Shown one piece after another: positions 60,141 to 64,000 of a DNA stretch of 64,000 nucleotides. The first letter of the stretch is position 1. The number at the start of each line of letters is the position of its first letter. The notes under the pieces are model-generated. The model was not told the origin of the DNA and ran no database searches. It saw nothing but the letters and a program-made list of their open reading frames with translations. The stretch is from contig DCWQ01000061.1 in the NCBI GenBank assembly GCA_002328185.1, positions 77,752-141,751 on the forward strand. Direction: 5' to 3'. The position numbers and the translations under genes were made by a program. The stretch is from Dehalococcoidia bacterium UBA2158 (GTDB lineage: Bacteria; Chloroflexota; Dehalococcoidia; Lucifugimonadales; UBA3495).

Positions 60141-61382
60141 GTGCCCGATTTGAGAGCCTGGTTTTTCACCGAAGACGCCTATCCCTACCTGCCGGATGAA
60201 GACTCGTATGAGTCCATCCGGGTGAACCTGCCCAACAAGCATTTCGACCCTGCCACCGGGGCCGACCTCTACAGCATGTACCTGGACATGTGGTGCGCGG
60301 CCGATGAGATGGGCCTGAACATCATGAACAATGAGCACCACCAAACGGCCACCTGCGTGGTCCCGGCGGCGCCCATCATGCTGGGTATCCTGGCCCGGGA
60401 GACCAAGAACGCCCGCCTGTTGATCTTGGGCAATCCAGTCTCCAACCGAAGCCAGCCTGTCAGGGTCGCCGAAGAGATGGCGTTGGTCGACGTTCTTTCT
60501 CGGGGCCGGCTGGAATGCGGGTTCGTGCGCGGCGTGCCCTACGAGATCGCGCCGGCCAACGTATACCCCTATCGGGGGACCGAGAAGCTGTGGGAGGCCC
60601 ACGACCTGATCACCAAGGCCTGGACCACCCACGACGGCCCATTCAATTTCGAGGGGCGCTGGTTCCACGCCCGGCAGGTCAACATCTGGCCTCGACCTTA
60701 TCAGCAACCCCACCCGCCAGTCTGGGTCACCATGGGCAGCGCCGGCTCGGCCGCCCAGGTCGCTCAGCGCGGGCACATCGGTGCGGTCTTTCTGGCCGGT
60801 TACCCCAGGATTCGGAGCATATTCGACGGCTACCGCAAAGGTTATCTCGAAACCCACGGGACAGAGATGCCCATCGACCGGCTGGCCTACTGCGCCCTGA
60901 TCTGTGTCGGCAACACCGAGAAAGAAGGCTTGGAAGGCGCGGAGAAGCTGCTCTGGTACATGTCTTCCAACAAGGTCCCGCCCCAATACAGCAACCCGCC
61001 CGGCTACCACTCGCCCGAGATGGCCGCCACCATGATGCGGGGCAGCAATTCCGGAACCGGCCTGCCGACGTCGACAAACCTTGCGGAACAGATGGCCCGG
61101 GGCAACGTCTTTGCCGGCGCTCCAGACCAGGTCTTCGAACAGATAAGGAGCTTCTACGAGTACTGCGGCGGCTTTGGCAATCTGATGATGATGAGCCAGG
61201 CCGGGTTCATGACCTTTGACGAGACGCTGGCCTCGATGAAGCTTTTCTCCGAAGAAGTTTATCCAAGGCTGAAGGAGCTGACCGCCAGCTACGACGCCGG
61301 CCAGATGCAGGAGATACGGGCCGGGCTGCCCAACGTTGAGAATGTTGACGTTAGCACACTGGCCTCAGAATTCGTGCGCTAG
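60141..61382 (+). CDS. LLM class flavin-dependent oxidoreductase (copy 2)
   Basis: 413 residues. 'FDPATGADLYSMYLDMWCAA', 'GLNIMNNEHHQTATCVVPAA', 'NARLLILGNPVSNRSQPVRV' and 'VLSRGRLECGFVRGVPYEIA'. The start is GTG 60141; TTG 60150 is an alternative. It forms a pair with the hydrolase upstream, mirrored by the pair to its left. The next gene starts 14 bp later. Confidence 0.88.
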   Translation: MPDLRAWFFTEDAYPYLPDEDSYESIRVNLPNKHFDPATGADLYSMYLDMWCAADEMGLNIMNNEHHQTATCVVPAAPIMLGILARETKNARLLILGNPVSNRSQPVRVAEEMALVDVLSRGRLECGFVRGVPYEIAPANVYPYRGTEKLWEAHDLITKAWTTHDGPFNFEGRWFHARQVNIWPRPYQQPHPPVWVTMGSAGSAAQVAQRGHIGAVFLAGYPRIRSIFDGYRKGYLETHGTEMPIDRLAYCALICVGNTEKEGLEGAEKLLWYMSSNKVPPQYSNPPGYHSPEMAATMMRGSNSGTGLPTSTNLAEQMARGNVFAGAPDQVFEQIRSFYEYCGGFGNLMMMSQAGFMTFDETLASMKLFSEEVYPRLKELTASYDAGQMQEIRAGLPNVENVDVSTLASEFVR

Positions 61383-61396
61383 GTTGAGAGTAGGAT

Positions 61397-62503
61397 ATGG
61401 CCGCTCTTCCTGAATCACGAATAACAGCCCAGATCAAGAACCTGGGGCGTTGGGCCAACGAGCATCGCAGCGGGGCCTTCGCCGCGCTGACCTTTGCCGT
61501 CTCAGTCTCGCTGGCCCTTTTCTTCGGTCTCTCCAACCTCAGCGAGCCCGACCCCCAAATGACCTACGAGATCGTGAGCGAGACCGATGTGCTGGACGTC
61601 CGCACCCCGGTGGAAGACCTTCAAATCACCTTTCAAAACGAGGATATCCAGGGCGAGAAGCTGAACTTGCGCATCTACGCCATGCGGGTGATCAACAACG
61701 GCGAGGTCGACATCCTACAGACCCAATTCGACCAGGACCAGACCTGGGGCCTCCAGGTGATCGGCGGCCGGGTCATCGAAGCCAGGCCCATCGAGGCCAG
61801 CTCCAGCTACCTGAACGAAAAATCCAATCCCCAGGTATTCAGCGAGAACATCGTCCAGTTCGACCAGGCCATCGTGGAGAAGGGACAGTTCTTCGCCTTC
61901 AACATGCTGGTGGTCCACTCCAAGGACGTCACCCCCAAGATAGTGGCGCTGGGCAAGATCGCGGGCATCGATGAGATCGTTGTCACGCGGGTGCCGGTGG
62001 AGGTTGAGGGGCCGGGTTTTTTATCAGACCTATTTGGCGGGGGTTGGGCGGTACAGTTGGTGCGGGCCATCTTGTTCTTGATCGGCGCCGCCGTGATCTT
62101 GGGCCTGTTGGCCGCCGCCGTGGTGTTTTATAACTTCTTAACGGTAACACTGCGCCGCCGCCGCGTCGGAAACTCGGTGGTCATGAAGACCTTGACCAGC
62201 CAGAAACAGCGCGACCTGCTGTCGGAGGTCTACCTGAACCACGGCATGACCGGAGTAAGCGACCTTCGGGAGAAACTGGGCAGTTCGGAGCGCCTAGAAC
62301 TTGAGGCCGCCACCCTGGGCACAGTGGTACTGGCTGGAGAGTCAGAATTCCGCATCCCGCCTGCCTACTACTCAGCCGGCTCCTTAGAGGAAGCCGAGGC
62401 CCTAACCCGCGACGAAGAAGAAGTTCTCACCGCTGATCCGGAATTCCAAGAACGCCTCGAACTCTTCCTACAAGAACTAAGCGCCAGCCGCCGCATTTTC
62501 TAA
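61397..62503 (+). CDS. Uncharacterised two-helix membrane protein
   Basis: 368 residues, not recognised. One membrane helix near residues 27-46 ('GAFAALTFAVSVSLALFFGL'), a ~170-residue extracytoplasmic beta-rich domain with Asn/Gln-rich strands, a second helix near 220-245 ('AILFLIGAAVILGLLAAAVV'), then a basic stop-transfer 'LRRRRVG' and a ~110-residue acidic cytoplasmic tail with several helices. The plan resembles a surface sensor or anchor. It is 14 bp after the LLM gene, so probably co-transcribed. Confidence 0.7.
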   Translation: MAALPESRITAQIKNLGRWANEHRSGAFAALTFAVSVSLALFFGLSNLSEPDPQMTYEIVSETDVLDVRTPVEDLQITFQNEDIQGEKLNLRIYAMRVINNGEVDILQTQFDQDQTWGLQVIGGRVIEARPIEASSSYLNEKSNPQVFSENIVQFDQAIVEKGQFFAFNMLVVHSKDVTPKIVALGKIAGIDEIVVTRVPVEVEGPGFLSDLFGGGWAVQLVRAILFLIGAAVILGLLAAAVVFYNFLTVTLRRRRVGNSVVMKTLTSQKQRDLLSEVYLNHGMTGVSDLREKLGSSERLELEAATLGTVVLAGESEFRIPPAYYSAGSLEEAEALTRDEEEVLTADPEFQERLELFLQELSASRRIF

Positions 62504-62517
62504 CGACAACCACAAAA

Positions 62518-62690
62518 GTCCCCTCTCCCGCCTGCGGGGGAGGGGGAGGGTTAGGGTGGGGCCAAGTCTCTCGGGAAACCAAGTTGACCGCGCAACCGTG
62601 GTTCGACGGGGCTCACCACGAGCGAAAAGCGAAGGAATAACAACAAAAACCGTTCGTCCTGAGCTCCGTCGAAGGGCGCACATAAGTCAT
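62518..62690. repeat. Repeat cluster (family B and TTCGTCC/TTCGACGG palindromes)
   Basis: Family B (CCCCTCTCCCGCCTGCGGGG at ~62520), an inverted partner of the copy at 51838 (CCGTGGTTCGACGGGGCTCA at ~62596) and GTTCGTCCTGAGCTCCGTCG at ~62652. No gene in 62504-62779. Confidence 0.65.
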
Positions 62691-62779
62691 GTTCTGGCCG
62701 AAGATCACGTCGGGGTTTTGGCCTGAATGGCAGAGACGAGATAAACTAAGTGCCCGAGTTAATAAATAGGTGATGCAAC

Positions 62780-64000
62780 ATGGCCAACGACACGACGAGC
62801 AACGGCCCCGGAGCCCTGTCCCACGAGAACGTGGCCGAGTACCGAGAGAGCTTCAATTCTGATCCCGCCAAGAAACTGGTGCAGAACGTTGTCACACAAC
62901 ACGACGTCAACGACGTCGCCCTAAGCCGGTCCATCGTCACCGAGTCGCCCCATTCCTTCTCAATCGTGTTGGACGATTGGGGCGTGACCAACCAGGCCCG
63001 GTCCGGCCGCTGCTGGATGTTCGCCGGCCTGAACCTGTGCCGCGTCGACACCCGTAACGTCCTCAACGTGAAGGAATTTGAATTCAGCCAGAACTACCTG
63101 ATGTTCTGGGACAAACTGGAGCGGGCCAACTTCATATTAGAGGCGATCATCGAGACCGCGGATAGGTCATCCGACGACAGGACCGTTGCTTTTCTGCTGC
63201 GGAACCCCATCTCCGATGGCGGCCAGTGGGACATGTTCACCGCCCTGGTGGCCAAGCACGGCGTCGTCCCCAAGACCTCCATGCCCGAGACCGAGAGCTC
63301 GGCCAACTCGTCTCGCATGAACGCCAGCCTCAACTACCAGACCCGGCAGGGCGCCAAGCACATCAGGGACGCCTACGCCAACGAGTCGGGCCTGGACGAA
63401 CTGCGGACCATCAAAGACAAAACGCTCAAAGTCATCTACGACGTGCTATGCATCCACCTTGGCACGCCGCCAACGGAAGTCGACTGGCAGTGGAAGGACA
63501 AGGACGACAAGTTCACTCGGTCGGGCAAGTTGACCCCCCTGCAGTTCGCCGAAAGTTACCTCCAGACCGACATCCATGACTACGTCAGCCTGGTCCACGA
63601 CCCCCGGGAGTCCAGCCCTGAGGGTGCGACATTCACGGTGGAGTACCTGGGTAACGTGGTCGACGCCCCGCCAATCAGGTATCTGAACATCGATATTCAG
63701 CTCATGAAAGACATCACCCTGAAGATGCTGGAGGACGGCAAGCCGGTCTGGATGGGCTGCGACACCGGCAAGCAGATGCACCGCGACTTGGGCCTTTGGG
63801 ACGCTGACCTGTTCGACTACGGCAGTGTCTATGGGGCCGATTTCTCCATGGACAAAACCGCACGGCTGGAATACCACCAGACCGCCATGACCCACGCCAT
63901 GATGTTCACCGGCGTCGACGTGGTGGACGGCGTGCCCCGACGCTGGCGGGTGGAGAACAGTTGGGACGACAAGGTAGGCAACAAAGGGTTCTTCCTGATG
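62780..64000 (+). CDS. pepC: C1-type cysteine aminopeptidase (bleomycin hydrolase/PepC), cut by window edge
   Basis: Open from ATG 62780 to the right edge, 407 codons visible of an expected ~440-450. Papain-type triad: Cys in 'TNQARSGRCWMFAGLNLCRV' (about residue 78), His in 'QTAMTHAMMFTGVDVV' (about residue 372) and Asn in 'RRWRVENSWDDKVGNKGFF' (about residue 392). Other PepC marks: 'SQNYLMFWDKLERANF' and 'LRNPISDGGQWDMF'. A cytoplasmic hexameric aminopeptidase that trims peptides. The C-terminal few tens of residues lie outside the window. Confidence 0.92.
   Translation, partial: MANDTTSNGPGALSHENVAEYRESFNSDPAKKLVQNVVTQHDVNDVALSRSIVTESPHSFSIVLDDWGVTNQARSGRCWMFAGLNLCRVDTRNVLNVKEFEFSQNYLMFWDKLERANFILEAIIETADRSSDDRTVAFLLRNPISDGGQWDMFTALVAKHGVVPKTSMPETESSANSSRMNASLNYQTRQGAKHIRDAYANESGLDELRTIKDKTLKVIYDVLCIHLGTPPTEVDWQWKDKDDKFTRSGKLTPLQFAESYLQTDIHDYVSLVHDPRESSPEGATFTVEYLGNVVDAPPIRYLNIDIQLMKDITLKMLEDGKPVWMGCDTGKQMHRDLGLWDADLFDYGSVYGADFSMDKTARLEYHQTAMTHAMMFTGVDVVDGVPRRWRVENSWDDKVGNKGFFLM

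Noticed and set aside
59775..61010. Minus-strand ORF of 411 codons opposite the hydrolase and LLM genes
   Set aside because: Antisense shadow of two well-supported genes; no domain motifs.
1..64000. tRNA or rRNA genes
   Set aside because: No cloverleaf with a GTTCRANNC-type T-loop and CCA-like end, and no rRNA-like stretch, was recognised; a covariance search would be needed to exclude tRNAs formally.

Overview
The window is about 58% GC, densely coded, and looks like a chromosomal segment of an uncultivated Chloroflexota bacterium, most likely Dehalococcoidia/SAR202-like. This is an inference from gene content: four luciferase-like (LLM) flavin monooxygenases, many SDR dehydrogenases, CaiB-type CoA transferase, GMC oxidoreductase, Rieske oxygenase, thiolase, DUF951 and DUF1326. 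No rRNA, tRNA, CRISPR array, insertion sequence, phage gene or replication origin was seen.

Layout. 1-7.9 kb: end of an L-2-hydroxyglutarate oxidase, a hotdog dehydratase-plsX-fabG lipid cluster, a PEP-mutase/isocitrate-lyase-like enzyme, a broken DUF2157 gene, a nicotinamidase-like gene and a large VWA protein. 8.0-16.3 kb: a pyrimidine operon (pyrR-pyrB-pyrC-carA-unknown-carB) behind a readable PyrR attenuator in which binding site, antiterminator and terminator can all be paired by eye. 16.3-23 kb: ornithine cyclodeaminase family gene, 7Fe ferredoxin, LysR regulator, pyrF-DUF951, sfsA, an endonuclease III-like glycosylase, a nonsense-interrupted cupin and an alpha/beta hydrolase. 23-34.2 kb: SDRs, CaiB transferase, LLM oxidoreductase, a pentapeptide-repeat/TIR protein, a decayed glutamate dehydrogenase, gamma-glutamyltransferase, a TlpA-like lipoprotein, a CopD-like membrane protein and a Trm112-like protein.

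34.3-36.6 kb (minus strand) is the most unusual part: a 352-residue protein I do not recognise, a DUF1326 protein whose family CPC motif reads Cys-Pro-UGA, and a UGSC-family gene with in-frame UGA in the motif GD-UGA-GSC followed by a SECIS-like hairpin. I read this as a candidate selenoprotein cluster. The UGSC call is strong; the DUF1326 one is tentative because the gene also carries a 1-nt frameshift.

36.9-64 kb is catabolic and accessory: NHL-repeat protein, VOC protein, GMC oxidoreductase, thiolase, threonine synthase, FAH-family hydrolase, amidase with a small partner, MFS transporter, an LLM/DszA-type monooxygenase/FMN reductase cluster, SDR, Rieske oxygenase, a mirror-image duplication of [alpha/beta hydrolase + LLM oxidoreductase], and the start of a C1-type aminopeptidase at the right edge.

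Two features run through the window. Intergenic regions carry several dispersed palindromic repeat families, one of which always sits at a gene's stop codon. Several genes are broken (DUF2157, cupin, gdhA, cvpA, histidine kinase, PQQ fragment, DUF1326). At least two of these need just one extra G in a GGG run, so assembly error has to be separated from real decay.
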